Position numbers and translations under genes: made by a program
The notes under the pieces: generated by a model
The model's database searches: none
What the model was told of the DNA's origin: nothing
The model's input: only the letters and a program-made list of their open reading frames with translations
In this document: in pieces, positions 54,403-63,558 of the stretch
How positions within the stretch are numbered: position 1 is the first letter of the stretch
Layout: each line of letters begins with the position of its first letter
Assembly: GCF_011009555.1 (NCBI RefSeq)
Contig: NZ_QXHD01000004.1
Location: 1,036,314-1,100,313 of the forward strand
Source of the DNA: Adonisia turfae CCMR0081
GTDB lineage: Bacteria; Cyanobacteriota; Cyanobacteriia; Phormidesmidales; Phormidesmidaceae
Direction of reading: 5' to 3'
DNA length: 64,000 nt

Positions 54403-55389
54403 ATGAATGTTTTAGTAACGGGCGTAGCTGGTTTCATTGGTTATTTTATAGCTAATAAACTTTTAAAGGCTGGGCACAGTGTTTATGGCATCGATAATCT
54501 TAATGACTACTACGATACTTCCTTAAAAAAAGATCGATTGGAGCAACTTCTACCCCATGCTTCATTTACATTTAATCAGCTTGATCTAGCCGATCGTCGT
54601 GGGATGGAAGATCTGTTTCAACAACAGTCTTTTGATCGAGTTATTCACTTGGCAGCACAGGCTGGGGTTAGATATTCTCTAAAAAATCCTCATGCTTACG
54701 CAGATAGCAATCTAATTGGATTTGTCAACATTTTGGAAGGTTGTCGCCATAGCAAAGTGGCACATTTAGTGTATGCATCATCCAGTTCAGTCTATGGTGC
54801 TAACCGAACAACTCCATTTTCTGTGACTGATAATGTGGACCATCCAGTGTCCCTTTATGCAGCAACCAAAAAAGCCAATGAGCTAATGGCTCATTCGTAC
54901 AGTCATTTGTATGATTTACCCACGACAGGGCTCCGTTTCTTTACGGTATATGGGCCTTGGGGTCGACCTGATATGGCCTATTTTAAGTTTGTTGATGCGA
55001 TCGCAAACAATCGCCCTATTCAGGTTTATAACCACGGTAAAATGCAGCGAGACTTCACATATATTGACGATGTAGTAGAAGGTATTGTGCGAGTCATGGA
55101 CCATCTACCTAGCCCTCTCGCTGACGAAGAATTTAACACTGCCGCTCCCTACAAAGTCTATAACATTGGCAACCATAACCCTGTCAGCTTGATGCACTTC
55201 ATTGAAGTCATTGAGAAGGTGCTTGGGCAAGTTGCCGTCAAAGAAATGATGCCCATGCAGCCAGGGGACGTCACTACAACCTATGCCGATGTAGCTGAAC
55301 TTACGGCAGATGTGGGCTTTGCTCCCAACACCCCCTTAGAAGAGGGTATCAAGAACTTCGTCACTTGGTATAAAGACTACTATCAATAG
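54403..55389 (+). CDS. NAD-dependent sugar epimerase, UDP-glucuronate 4-epimerase-like
   Basis: 328 residues, short-chain extended SDR. 'VLVTGVAGFIGYFIANKLL' is the NAD-binding GxxGxxG; 'SSSSVYGANRTTPFSVTDNV' and 'YAATKKANELMAHSY' carry the catalytic Ser and Y-x3-K. The blocks 'GLRFFTVYGPWGRPDMAYFK' and the length resemble capsule UDP-glucuronate 4-epimerases, which supply UDP-galacturonate. It contains a GCGATCGC site at about 54997, the only one in the 48.4-59.5 kb region. Substrate is inferred from similarity only. Confidence 0.88.
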   Translation: MNVLVTGVAGFIGYFIANKLLKAGHSVYGIDNLNDYYDTSLKKDRLEQLLPHASFTFNQLDLADRRGMEDLFQQQSFDRVIHLAAQAGVRYSLKNPHAYADSNLIGFVNILEGCRHSKVAHLVYASSSSVYGANRTTPFSVTDNVDHPVSLYAATKKANELMAHSYSHLYDLPTTGLRFFTVYGPWGRPDMAYFKFVDAIANNRPIQVYNHGKMQRDFTYIDDVVEGIVRVMDHLPSPLADEEFNTAAPYKVYNIGNHNPVSLMHFIEVIEKVLGQVAVKEMMPMQPGDVTTTYADVAELTADVGFAPNTPLEEGIKNFVTWYKDYYQ

Positions 55390-55531
55390 CCATATTCTAG
55401 TACCCGATGGCAGAAATTTGGCAGCTATTGCATCCACCCATCGACTCATCCACATTTGATAGTGGGCAAACTTACGCCACAGAGTATTAGGGCCACACTA
55501 GCCATACTATTTAAGTTGAAATTGCGTAACA

Positions 55532-56281
55532 ATGGCATTTATTTCTAATAGCAAGAAGTTTGTATTTATTCACCTACATAAATGTGGAGGCACGAGTGTT
55601 GAACGTGCTTTAGCTGCTGATATGCAGTGGAATGACATTATTTTAGGCAGTACTGACTATGGTGAACTAATACAGCGATCCTACGAAAAACAGTTTGGCA
55701 TATATAAGCATTCATCTGCAGCTACTATTAAAAATGTGATAGGCGATGAATTATGGGATCAATATTTTACGTTTTCAATCGTAAGACATCCGATTGATCG
55801 CATGGTTTCATATTATGCATATCTTAAAACACACTATTTGGGGAAGTATCGGGGCTCGGCCATTAAATTGATGTACTACGCCGACCAGATCCATACCTTA
55901 CCAAAGCCATTAACCCGTATACCCAAGCTATATGATGCGTTTAGGTGGCCCGGAGTTACAGATTGTATAAAAACTAATAATATATCTGACTTTATTCACT
56001 CAGAAGGGTCTTGGCAATCTTATGGCACCATGCCTCAGTTTGATCAACTTACAGATTCAAGTCGTGAGAATGTAATCGTTGATTATGTCGGTCGCTTAGA
56101 AGACATATCTGAAGATTGGCAATTTATTTGTGATAAAGTCGGACTTTCTACATCATTACCCCATTCGAACAAATCAAAACGTAAGTATAAGGAATGGCGA
56201 AAGTATTTTAGTCTAGATGACATTAATTTCTTGGCAGAAAAATATCAAAAAGATATGGAGATTTTTGAATATTCTATCTAG
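55532..56281 (+). CDS. Sulfotransferase family 2 (HNK-1-like) protein
   Basis: 249 residues. The PAPS-binding 5' loop is 'FVFIHLHKCGGTSVERAL' near 9-26, and the 3'-phosphate motif is 'FSIVRHPIDRMVSYYAYL' near 83-100, with R and S in place. Members transfer sulfate from PAPS to sugar hydroxyls. No signal peptide is seen, so sulfation may occur on the cytoplasmic side before flipping. It is 142 bp downstream of the epimerase. Confidence 0.88.
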   Translation: MAFISNSKKFVFIHLHKCGGTSVERALAADMQWNDIILGSTDYGELIQRSYEKQFGIYKHSSAATIKNVIGDELWDQYFTFSIVRHPIDRMVSYYAYLKTHYLGKYRGSAIKLMYYADQIHTLPKPLTRIPKLYDAFRWPGVTDCIKTNNISDFIHSEGSWQSYGTMPQFDQLTDSSRENVIVDYVGRLEDISEDWQFICDKVGLSTSLPHSNKSKRKYKEWRKYFSLDDINFLAEKYQKDMEIFEYSI

Positions 56282-56361
56282 GTATTAATGTATCTTACAT
56301 CTCAACTCTAAGGTATATTATTAGCGGCATTGCTTATCCTTGAGATAATTTTAGTTGTGAG

Positions 56362-57426
56362 ATGCGGTCAGATAGCAATGGCCCTAGACCAATTCATCCC
56401 CTAAATCAGCAATCGCTTCTTAGCCAATTCATCAGGCCTTATCAGAAATATTTTCTTGTAAAGAAGCTAACCAAGAAACTCTATTCTCTGATTCTCGAAA
56501 ACGCACTGCCAGTTTTAATTCAAAAAGCTTCCCCTGTAGATAAGTTATTTGTAATTATGGTTAGAGCATTTCTGAGGAAAAATGTCCCAGAGCCTATTAA
56601 GGAACCTGTCAAAAAAGTATTAAAGGACTATGGTCAGGCTACGAGTAAATGGAGAGCACTGCCAGATTGGTTAATTATAGGAGCACAAAAGGGAGGAACC
56701 TCATCTCTTTTCTTTTATCTCCAGCAACATCCTGAGATTGGCTTTGCCCCAGAAATCACAAAAGAAGTTCACTATTTCGATTGGCATCACCAACATTACT
56801 TAGATTGGTATCGGGCTCATTTCCCACTAAAAATCTCCTATAAGCTCTCTAATATACGTTCGACAGGCGAAGCTACACCTGAGTATCTTTTTCACCCTTT
56901 AGCCCCCAATAGGATATCGAAGTCCCTGCCAGATGCAAAATTTCTCATTATTTTGAGAAATCCAATTAATCGGGCCTACTCCCATTGGAAAATGAGTATT
57001 CGCCATGGTCATGAAACGCTAAACTTCCTTGATGCTATCGAGGCTGAGGAAGATAGACTGGGGCAAGAGAGAGAACATCTTAAAACCCAAGGAGATGAAT
57101 ACTCTTGGCATAGCCCATTAGCTTGGTTCTCATATTTAAGTCGAGGTAGATATACAGAACAGATAGAGCATTGGTTAAAGTTTTTTTCTAGGGAAAAACT
57201 TCTGATTCTTCGCAGTGAAGATATGTTTTCCAATCCCCATGAGGTGTTATCAAAAACAACCCATTTTCTAGAACTGAAGGAATTTAAAAGGATTGACTTA
57301 GAGCCAATGAATACTGGAGGTTATCAAAAGAAGATGCCACCTGAAACATATAAAAAACTAGCCGCTTATTTTGCCCCTCACAACCAGAATCTTCTTAAAT
57401 ATGTTGATTGGGATCCTAAATGGTAA
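56362..57426 (+). CDS. Sulfotransferase (heparan N/O-sulfotransferase-like)
   Basis: 354 residues. After an N-terminal 100-residue helical, basic region comes the PAPS loop 'WLIIGAQKGGTSSLFFYLQQ' (about 114-133) and the 3' motif 'FLIILRNPINRAYSHWKM' (about 193-210). This is a different sulfotransferase branch from the gene before it. Two unlike sulfotransferases suggest sulfation at two positions or on two sugars. It is the last gene of the EPS locus, with a terminator 65 bp after it. Confidence 0.9.
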   Translation: MRSDSNGPRPIHPLNQQSLLSQFIRPYQKYFLVKKLTKKLYSLILENALPVLIQKASPVDKLFVIMVRAFLRKNVPEPIKEPVKKVLKDYGQATSKWRALPDWLIIGAQKGGTSSLFFYLQQHPEIGFAPEITKEVHYFDWHHQHYLDWYRAHFPLKISYKLSNIRSTGEATPEYLFHPLAPNRISKSLPDAKFLIILRNPINRAYSHWKMSIRHGHETLNFLDAIEAEEDRLGQEREHLKTQGDEYSWHSPLAWFSYLSRGRYTEQIEHWLKFFSREKLLILRSEDMFSNPHEVLSKTTHFLELKEFKRIDLEPMNTGGYQKKMPPETYKKLAAYFAPHNQNLLKYVDWDPKW

Positions 57427-57942
57427 ATAGCATGATCTAACAACAACACAAGTAAAATAATCTGGAAATTTGCACACGCATTTTTTCTTCAACCGCTCGC
57501 GATTTAATGATGGCAAGCGGTTTTTTGCTATCTCAAACCAGAGCTAGCCCTGATCACGACTGCTAATAGCAGAAGCTCATAAACTATTAAGTCGATTTTC
57601 TTATATTTATAATCGAGGCTTGTATTACCAATTGCTACAGAGTTGGCTTGATGGCAACGATGCTAATCAGCAGTGGATACATTTATGCTTCTATAACCCC
57701 AAACAATGGAGCCAGTCTTAGTCATCTTAAGATCAAGAGACAGCAATGGAATACGGTGAATCTGAAAATTCTCTTGAGTATGTAGATATTTTCCAGATGC
57801 ACTACGGTTAAACCCTAATATAGAAATAGAGGAAGATACAAAACTTACTCTGTGAGTTTGCTATTTGTTGTTTGGGTGTGTCTAAGTTTGCTGTATCAAA
57901 TTGTGATTGACATATCCAAATATTTGGTGAGTGTGGGGCGGC
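57427..57942. other. Interval after the EPS locus, with terminator and gene remnant
   Basis: About 515 bp. The terminator is at 57491-57526. At about 57556-57720 a plus-strand frame without start codon reads 'AHKLLSRFSYIYNRGLYYQ' then 'LLQSWLDGNDANQQWIHLCF', looking like a coding remnant of unknown family. The TPR gene starts at the right end. Confidence 0.4.
57491..57526 (+). terminator. Intrinsic terminator at the end of the EPS locus
   Basis: AACCGCT (57491-57497) pairs with AGCGGTT (57516-57522), then a run of T to 57526. A classic plus-strand terminator, 65 bp past the second sulfotransferase stop. Confidence 0.8.
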
Positions 57943-59376
57943 ATGACTGCAAAAGACTTATTGAATCAAGGAGTTGACTTGGCAAGGCGACAAGACTGTT
58001 TGGGCGCGATCACAATTTTTAATACTGTGATTGAGTCTCTGCCCAACTATGCTAAGGCCTATTTCAACCGGGGATGTGCCCATTATGCTATGGGTGACTA
58101 TGCCGTAGCCATCGAAGACTTTAGTTGGGCAATCCATCTGGCACCTGACTACGCGTCAGCTTATCTCAATCGGGGCAATGCCCAGCGCAAACTGGGACAT
58201 ACAGACGCCGCGTTAGAAGACTTTGAGCATGGGATTCAGCTAACACCTCTATCTACACGAGGATATTGCAATCGCGGTTTGCTCAGGCTGGATGTGGGCA
58301 ATTATGCAGGCGCTGTGCGGGATTTTGATTATGCCCTCAGGCTACAGCCTCATTTCCCCCGTGGGTATCTATGGCGGGGAGTGGCCTGGCTACGCTGCGG
58401 TGACTTTAAACGGGCTATTAATGATTTGAATCGAGCTCTAGCCCTAAATCCACACTGTGCGAAAACCTACAACCAACGTGGTTTAGCCTACTTTTACCAG
58501 GTTGATTATAGGCAGGCTCTAGCCGATTTTAATCAAGCCGTTGACCTCGATAAAGACTTGGCTGATGCCTATAACAATCGAGCAACCCTGCGTACAGAAA
58601 TGGGGGATTATGCAGGCGCAATGGCAGACTATTGTGAAGCTCTACACCTCAACCCTGCCTTACCTGAAGCCTATCCTCAAACATTAAAGCAGTTACACAA
58701 TGCGCTCCACGATAGTCCGGCTCCAGGGAAGTTATCGCTATTGAACAATCGTGGCAACACCCGCGCTACCCTGGGTGACAGTGGTGGAGCATTAAATGAC
58801 TATGCCGAGGCACTGCGTCTTGACCCTAACCATGCCTATGTTTATAACAATCGGGGATTAGTCAGGCTTTATCTCCACAATTATGAGATGGCCGCTACCG
58901 ATTTTAGTGAGGCCATTAAACTTAACCCCCAATTTGCAGAGGCGTTTAGTAATCGAGGCGGAATTCGACAACACCTTGGAAACTTGGAAGGTGCACTCCA
59001 GGATATCAATCAGGCGCTTGACCTGAATCCATCTTTAGCCAATGCCTATGTCCATCGAGGCAGGATCCATGTGGACCTCAAAAACTACATGAAAGCCATG
59101 GCAGATTTTAATAAAGCCCTGACTCTCCAGCCTGACGCTGCCCATACGCTGAATGAACGAAGCGTACTGCGGTTTCGTCTTAATGATACGGAAGGTGCAC
59201 TAGCTGATGTCAACCGAGCCTTAGAGCTACAGCCTCAGTTTTCAGATGCCTACATTAACCGGAGCTTGATCCGATTTGATCGAGGGGATCGCTCCGGCGC
59301 ATTTAGTGACCTTGACTCAGTTATGAGTCTTCATCATCAGCGAACGTCCAGACCAGATGACCGCGCCATTGCTTAA
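57943..59376 (+). CDS. Large TPR protein
   Basis: 477 residues from the ATG at 57943 (a GTG at 57931 would add four). About 13 tetratricopeptide repeats cover the protein, with the recurring pattern 'NRG..Y...G....A..D' (e.g. 'AYFNRGCAHYAMGDYAVAIE', 'AYNNRATLRTEMGDYAGAMA'). The repeats are close to consensus, so it is a scaffold for protein partners. No signal or membrane segment. It lies after the EPS terminator and is convergent with the PRC-barrel gene, whose stop is immediately adjacent. Confidence 0.9.
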   Translation: MTAKDLLNQGVDLARRQDCLGAITIFNTVIESLPNYAKAYFNRGCAHYAMGDYAVAIEDFSWAIHLAPDYASAYLNRGNAQRKLGHTDAALEDFEHGIQLTPLSTRGYCNRGLLRLDVGNYAGAVRDFDYALRLQPHFPRGYLWRGVAWLRCGDFKRAINDLNRALALNPHCAKTYNQRGLAYFYQVDYRQALADFNQAVDLDKDLADAYNNRATLRTEMGDYAGAMADYCEALHLNPALPEAYPQTLKQLHNALHDSPAPGKLSLLNNRGNTRATLGDSGGALNDYAEALRLDPNHAYVYNNRGLVRLYLHNYEMAATDFSEAIKLNPQFAEAFSNRGGIRQHLGNLEGALQDINQALDLNPSLANAYVHRGRIHVDLKNYMKAMADFNKALTLQPDAAHTLNERSVLRFRLNDTEGALADVNRALELQPQFSDAYINRSLIRFDRGDRSGAFSDLDSVMSLHHQRTSRPDDRAIA

Positions 59377-60216
59377 TTAATCATCGTCTTCCCACACTTC
59401 AAATGTGTCTAGATCGATAGCAGGACGATCTGCTTGAGTATTCGAATCACTGAGTTTATCGAGGGCGTTCTCAACCGTGTTTTCCAGCGCTCTGTTCAAA
59501 GGGGCAATTCGTTTTTTAGCTTTGGAGACCTGCTGATTAAACTGCGATCGCAACCCCTGAGTTCTATCTTGCAGTTGTTGACCCGTGGAGCGTAATTGTT
59601 CATTTACATCGTCAGATAACCAACGCTCCTGGGCATAGTCTGACCATCCCTGGGCTCGCTGTTGCACTTGGTCTGCCAGGGATTGAGCCGTCGTTTGAGC
59701 CGTTGTTTGCCACCCCTGTTCAGCCATGGGCACAGTTTCATCAGCCAAGTACTCAGCCTGCTCTGCTGCCTGAGCCGACACCATTATTCGCTTACGACCA
59801 GCACTGATAATCGCTTCAGGTGCTAACCCATATAGCCCCGACTGCCCTGGCTGGGCAAATAGATACTGCAATACCTCACCACTACGCTCAAACCGATAGT
59901 CCACAATCTGGCCAATACAGTTACCCATATCCGTCCAAACCTCCAGACCGACCATGGCTTGAGCCGCCGATTGAGCCATGTCAGCCCCACGGCCATGAAT
60001 CACAATACTATCGGCACCGATATTGACAATCTGTTCCCAGCTATAGGTTGGACGCTGGCGCTGCCACACGGGTCCTTGACACACCAGAGCAACCACCTTG
60101 CCCTGGTTCAAATCCACGAGTAAGCTATCCACAATTCCTAGCTCGTCCGTAGTGTCATAATCCAATATTAAGCGGCCAAGCAACGACCCCTGTCTTAGGC
60201 AAGCCCCATCAGCCAT
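59377..60216 (-). CDS. PRC-barrel domain protein
   Basis: 279 residues. Two PRC-barrel domains, about 8-85 ('QGSLLGRLILDYDTTDELGI') and 93-150 ('VGLEVWTDMGNCIGQIVDY'), are followed by a helical, Gln-rich region (about 165-255) that looks coiled-coil, and an acidic C-terminus. PRC barrels adapt to photosynthetic and RNA-processing complexes; the cyanobacterial role of this two-domain form is not established. It is tail-to-tail with the TPR gene and divergent from the GTPase pair. Confidence 0.85.
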   Translation of the reverse strand: MADGACLRQGSLLGRLILDYDTTDELGIVDSLLVDLNQGKVVALVCQGPVWQRQRPTYSWEQIVNIGADSIVIHGRGADMAQSAAQAMVGLEVWTDMGNCIGQIVDYRFERSGEVLQYLFAQPGQSGLYGLAPEAIISAGRKRIMVSAQAAEQAEYLADETVPMAEQGWQTTAQTTAQSLADQVQQRAQGWSDYAQERWLSDDVNEQLRSTGQQLQDRTQGLRSQFNQQVSKAKKRIAPLNRALENTVENALDKLSDSNTQADRPAIDLDTFEVWEDDD

Positions 60217-60422
60217 GGCAGTAACTCTATAAAACGCCTGTACTTGAGTTATAGCACTCTAGCCGAATAGAAAAACAACGCAGGGTCAAGCATGGTGGTA
60301 GAACCCACACCGCTGATTGGCTGTTCTTTAAGGCTTATGTTAATTCTGTGGGGTTTTCCACCTGGTGAACTCCCACTCTCTTTATAAAATGTAGTAGAAG
60401 CAACGGATGGGTATAGGGACTT

Positions 60423-61802
60423 ATGGATATCGCAATCAAGCGTCCTATTCTGATTGGTGGTTTAGGTCTCAGCGCCAGTTTATGGTTATTGGATGTCGTG
60501 CATCACATGCCCATGGACGGGTCATTAGTACTGGGTGCGATCGCACTTGGTTCAGGAGTATGGTGGTTCAGCCAGCAACGTCAGCGTAGTGTGGTTCCAG
60601 CTATTCCCAAACAGGTCACCGTTCAGCGGGATGCTATCGACCAGGCACTAGACCGCACCGATCAACTCATTGAGCTACTGTTAACTGAAAATAGCCAAGC
60701 CGCTGCCCAAGCAGAACTCTATCGCACCGACTATGATCTGCTGCTGGATAGTCTAGAGCGTATTGATTTAAAGGTTGCGATTACTGGCAATAAAGCCACA
60801 GGCAAGACCACTCTACTCACCTGTCTACAGACCGCTGAAACAGCAGCATTAACCTTTACTGAACCGTCCGATGACATCAGCGATGCTGATCTAGTGCTTT
60901 TGGTGATTGCAGGCGATATGACTGCTTCAGAGCTAAATCGCCTAGAAACGCTGGTTTCTGGAGGGTATCAAGTGCTAGTGGTGCTGAATAAGCAAGACCA
61001 GTATACCCCCATGGATCAGGCAGTGGTGCTGGATCGGATTAAGGGGCGGGTGGCAGAACGCAATGTGGAAGCGGTTGCGATCGCAGCTAATCCCAATCCA
61101 ATCAAAGTTCGCCGCCATGCCGAGTCAGGCGAAATTCTTGAATTTTTTGAGCAGTCTGCTGCCGATCTAGAGGCCCTTACCCAAAAACTCGATAGCTTTG
61201 CCGCTGAACCATCCTCTTTAGTGATGGCCACCACCCTGCGTCAGACAAAAGCACTGCAACAGCGTATTACCGCATCCCTAAACGAGTATCGTCGCCAAAA
61301 AGCAATGCCCGTCATTGAGAAAATGCAGTGGATTGCAGCCGGTACGGCCTTTGCCAACCCAATAGTCACCGTGGACCTGCTGGCGACAGCTGCCATCAAT
61401 GGCCAGCTCGTATTAGACATCGGCACTATCTATGGTCAAAAATTCTCCATGGATCAGGCTAAGGCCGCTGCAGGTACCATCGCTGAATTAACCGTCAAGT
61501 TGGGGCTGGTCGAACTAGCCTCTCAAGCCCTTGGAACAGTCCTCAAAAGTCATGTAACTACCTACCTGGCTGGTGGAGCAGTGCAGGGTATCAGTGCCGC
61601 GTATCTCACCCGTCTAGCTGGCCTGACTCTGATTGACTACTTCGAAGAACAAAGCTTGTTAGACACTACCGAGCTTAACTTTGAAGGACTGGGTAGCCGT
61701 CTACAAACATTATTCCAGCAAGCTCGCCAGAGTTTAGCTCTTAAGGATTTTGTGACCCAGGCCCTACCTCACCTACCAAAAGCAAGCACAGTCGCTAGCT
61801 AG
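60423..61802 (+). CDS. DUF697 GTPase with shortened G domain
   Basis: 459 residues. Two N-terminal membrane-like segments (about 9-48), then a G domain with the P-loop 'VAITGNKATGKTTLLTC' (K128) and the G4 motif 'VVLNKQDQY' (about 186-194). The region between is only about 60 residues, and no DxxG (G3) motif can be found; in the neighbouring paralogue it is about 100 residues. The C-terminal part (about 290-420) has the membrane-active DUF697 helices. It may bind nucleotide without normal switch-based hydrolysis. It forms a tandem pair with the next gene (104 bp apart). Confidence 0.82.
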   Translation: MDIAIKRPILIGGLGLSASLWLLDVVHHMPMDGSLVLGAIALGSGVWWFSQQRQRSVVPAIPKQVTVQRDAIDQALDRTDQLIELLLTENSQAAAQAELYRTDYDLLLDSLERIDLKVAITGNKATGKTTLLTCLQTAETAALTFTEPSDDISDADLVLLVIAGDMTASELNRLETLVSGGYQVLVVLNKQDQYTPMDQAVVLDRIKGRVAERNVEAVAIAANPNPIKVRRHAESGEILEFFEQSAADLEALTQKLDSFAAEPSSLVMATTLRQTKALQQRITASLNEYRRQKAMPVIEKMQWIAAGTAFANPIVTVDLLATAAINGQLVLDIGTIYGQKFSMDQAKAAAGTIAELTVKLGLVELASQALGTVLKSHVTTYLAGGAVQGISAAYLTRLAGLTLIDYFEEQSLLDTTELNFEGLGSRLQTLFQQARQSLALKDFVTQALPHLPKASTVAS

Positions 61803-61906
61803 AAAGTTTGAACAAGACGGGTAGTGGGCAATGGGATAAAGCTAAAAATCCTGTTGCCCAAATATCACTTTTCGCCTGAGCATTCAGCTCTAAGCACACC
61901 CAAACC

Positions 61907-63412
61907 ATGACCGATCCCGCCTTGATTCAGGAAACATTTACTAATGTCAGCACTGCGTCCCAGAGGATTGCAGAGACTACAGTCCAGCCCCTTGTCGAGA
62001 GGGCCCGCGACAGTTTGCGACAAACAATTGATCGCTATATTCCACAGCTAGAGCTAACTCGCTCCGATGCCGACGAACTCAAACGTCAGGCTGCCGTTAA
62101 GGCCGGTATTGATCAGCTGACAACCCTATTAAACAAGCTAGATAGCACCCTACTTCGGGTCGCCGTATTTGGTCTAGTCAGTCGCGGTAAGTCAGCTGTA
62201 CTCAATGCTTTGATCGGCGAAAAAATCCTTGAAACAGGGCCTCTAAATGGTGTTACCCAATGGCCTCGGTCTCTCTATTGGACACCGTCCACATCTGAGG
62301 GAGAAACAACTCTCAAAATCGAACTCATTGATACGCCCGGCCTAGATGAAATAGAAGGAGCTGAACGGGGACAAGTCGCGCAAGATGTGGCCCAACAAGC
62401 TGATTTAATCTTATTTGTAGTGGCAGGTGATATTACACGCACTGAGTACACAGCTCTACAAACGCTGCACGAAACCCGTAAACCATTGCTGTTAGTCTTT
62501 AATAAAACGGATCTCTATCCAGACATAGACCGTCAGGCTGTTTACGACAATCTCCAGCACCTTAAATGTCAACTAGCGTCTGATGAAGACACTAGAGACG
62601 AGACCAATGACACAACAACCATTAAATCATCGGACGTTCCCATCGTAGACGACGTTATCCTGGTGGCTGCAGACCCTGCCCCTCTGAAGGTGCGTGTAGA
62701 GTGGCCAGATGGTCATGTCACTGAAGAATGGGAAACCTCTGCACCAGAAATTGAGCCTCTCACAACAGCGCTGATCGATCTTCTTCAAGCGGAAGGTCCG
62801 ACATTAGTCGCCCTCAATACTTTGCATCAAGCAAATCAAGTCAACACCAACTTAGCCAAAGCAACCGCAGAGTTAAACCAGACTGCAGCCGATAACATCA
62901 TCTTGCAATTTGCAAAATACAAGTCTGCTGCGGTGGCTTTGAACCCTGTCGCCGTGCTGGATCTCCTAGGCGGTGTGGCCTCTGACCTGGTTATGATCCG
63001 TAACTTGGCCAAACTTTACGGCTTTCCCATGACTAGTTTTGAAGCTAGCAAACTATGGCAAGCAATTGTCCGCAGTTCTGGCACACTACTTTTAAGTGAA
63101 CTAGGCAGCGGATTGCTCCTAGGTCTTGGCAAAAGTGGAGCTGCCCTATGGAGCATGATCGATGGCTCTGCTGGATTAACCGCCTATGCTGGCGCAATGG
63201 GAGCCCAAGCGGCAGCGGCAGGCTATGGCACTTACGCTGTTGGCCAGGCTGCCCGTGTTTATCTAGAACAAGGTTGTTCTTGGGGACCTCAAGGCATTAA
63301 GACCCTGATGCACACTATTGTAGAAAATGCCAATACAGATTCTGTCCTTGAGCGGCTGCAACAAGAAGTCCGACTATCAATAGAAGAAGACATTAAGCAA
63401 CGGGCTCAATAG
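61907..63412 (+). CDS. Era/dynamin-like GTPase with DUF697 domain
   Basis: 501 residues. A complete G domain: P-loop 'VFGLVSRGKSAVLNALIG', G3 'LIDTPGLDEIEGAERG' and G4 'LLVFNKTDLYPDID'. The DUF697 region (about 320-470) has hydrophobic helices and Ala/Gly-rich 'GAMGAQAAAAGYGTYAVGQA'. Such proteins are thought to remodel or mark membranes. With the preceding gene it forms a pair in which only this member has the full switch region. No signal peptide. Confidence 0.88.
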   Translation: MTDPALIQETFTNVSTASQRIAETTVQPLVERARDSLRQTIDRYIPQLELTRSDADELKRQAAVKAGIDQLTTLLNKLDSTLLRVAVFGLVSRGKSAVLNALIGEKILETGPLNGVTQWPRSLYWTPSTSEGETTLKIELIDTPGLDEIEGAERGQVAQDVAQQADLILFVVAGDITRTEYTALQTLHETRKPLLLVFNKTDLYPDIDRQAVYDNLQHLKCQLASDEDTRDETNDTTTIKSSDVPIVDDVILVAADPAPLKVRVEWPDGHVTEEWETSAPEIEPLTTALIDLLQAEGPTLVALNTLHQANQVNTNLAKATAELNQTAADNIILQFAKYKSAAVALNPVAVLDLLGGVASDLVMIRNLAKLYGFPMTSFEASKLWQAIVRSSGTLLLSELGSGLLLGLGKSGAALWSMIDGSAGLTAYAGAMGAQAAAAGYGTYAVGQAARVYLEQGCSWGPQGIKTLMHTIVENANTDSVLERLQQEVRLSIEEDIKQRAQ

Positions 63413-63558
63413 TCACATTTTAAGTTTAATGTCTAGCTTTCTAACAAAGTCTGTATCAATCACATGACAAGGGATAAGAATGCCTCCTATTAAAGGCTAG
63501 ACCAAAGTAGATAAACGAGCAAAACCATGGCTTCTCAAGGACACAATCACGATAATGA

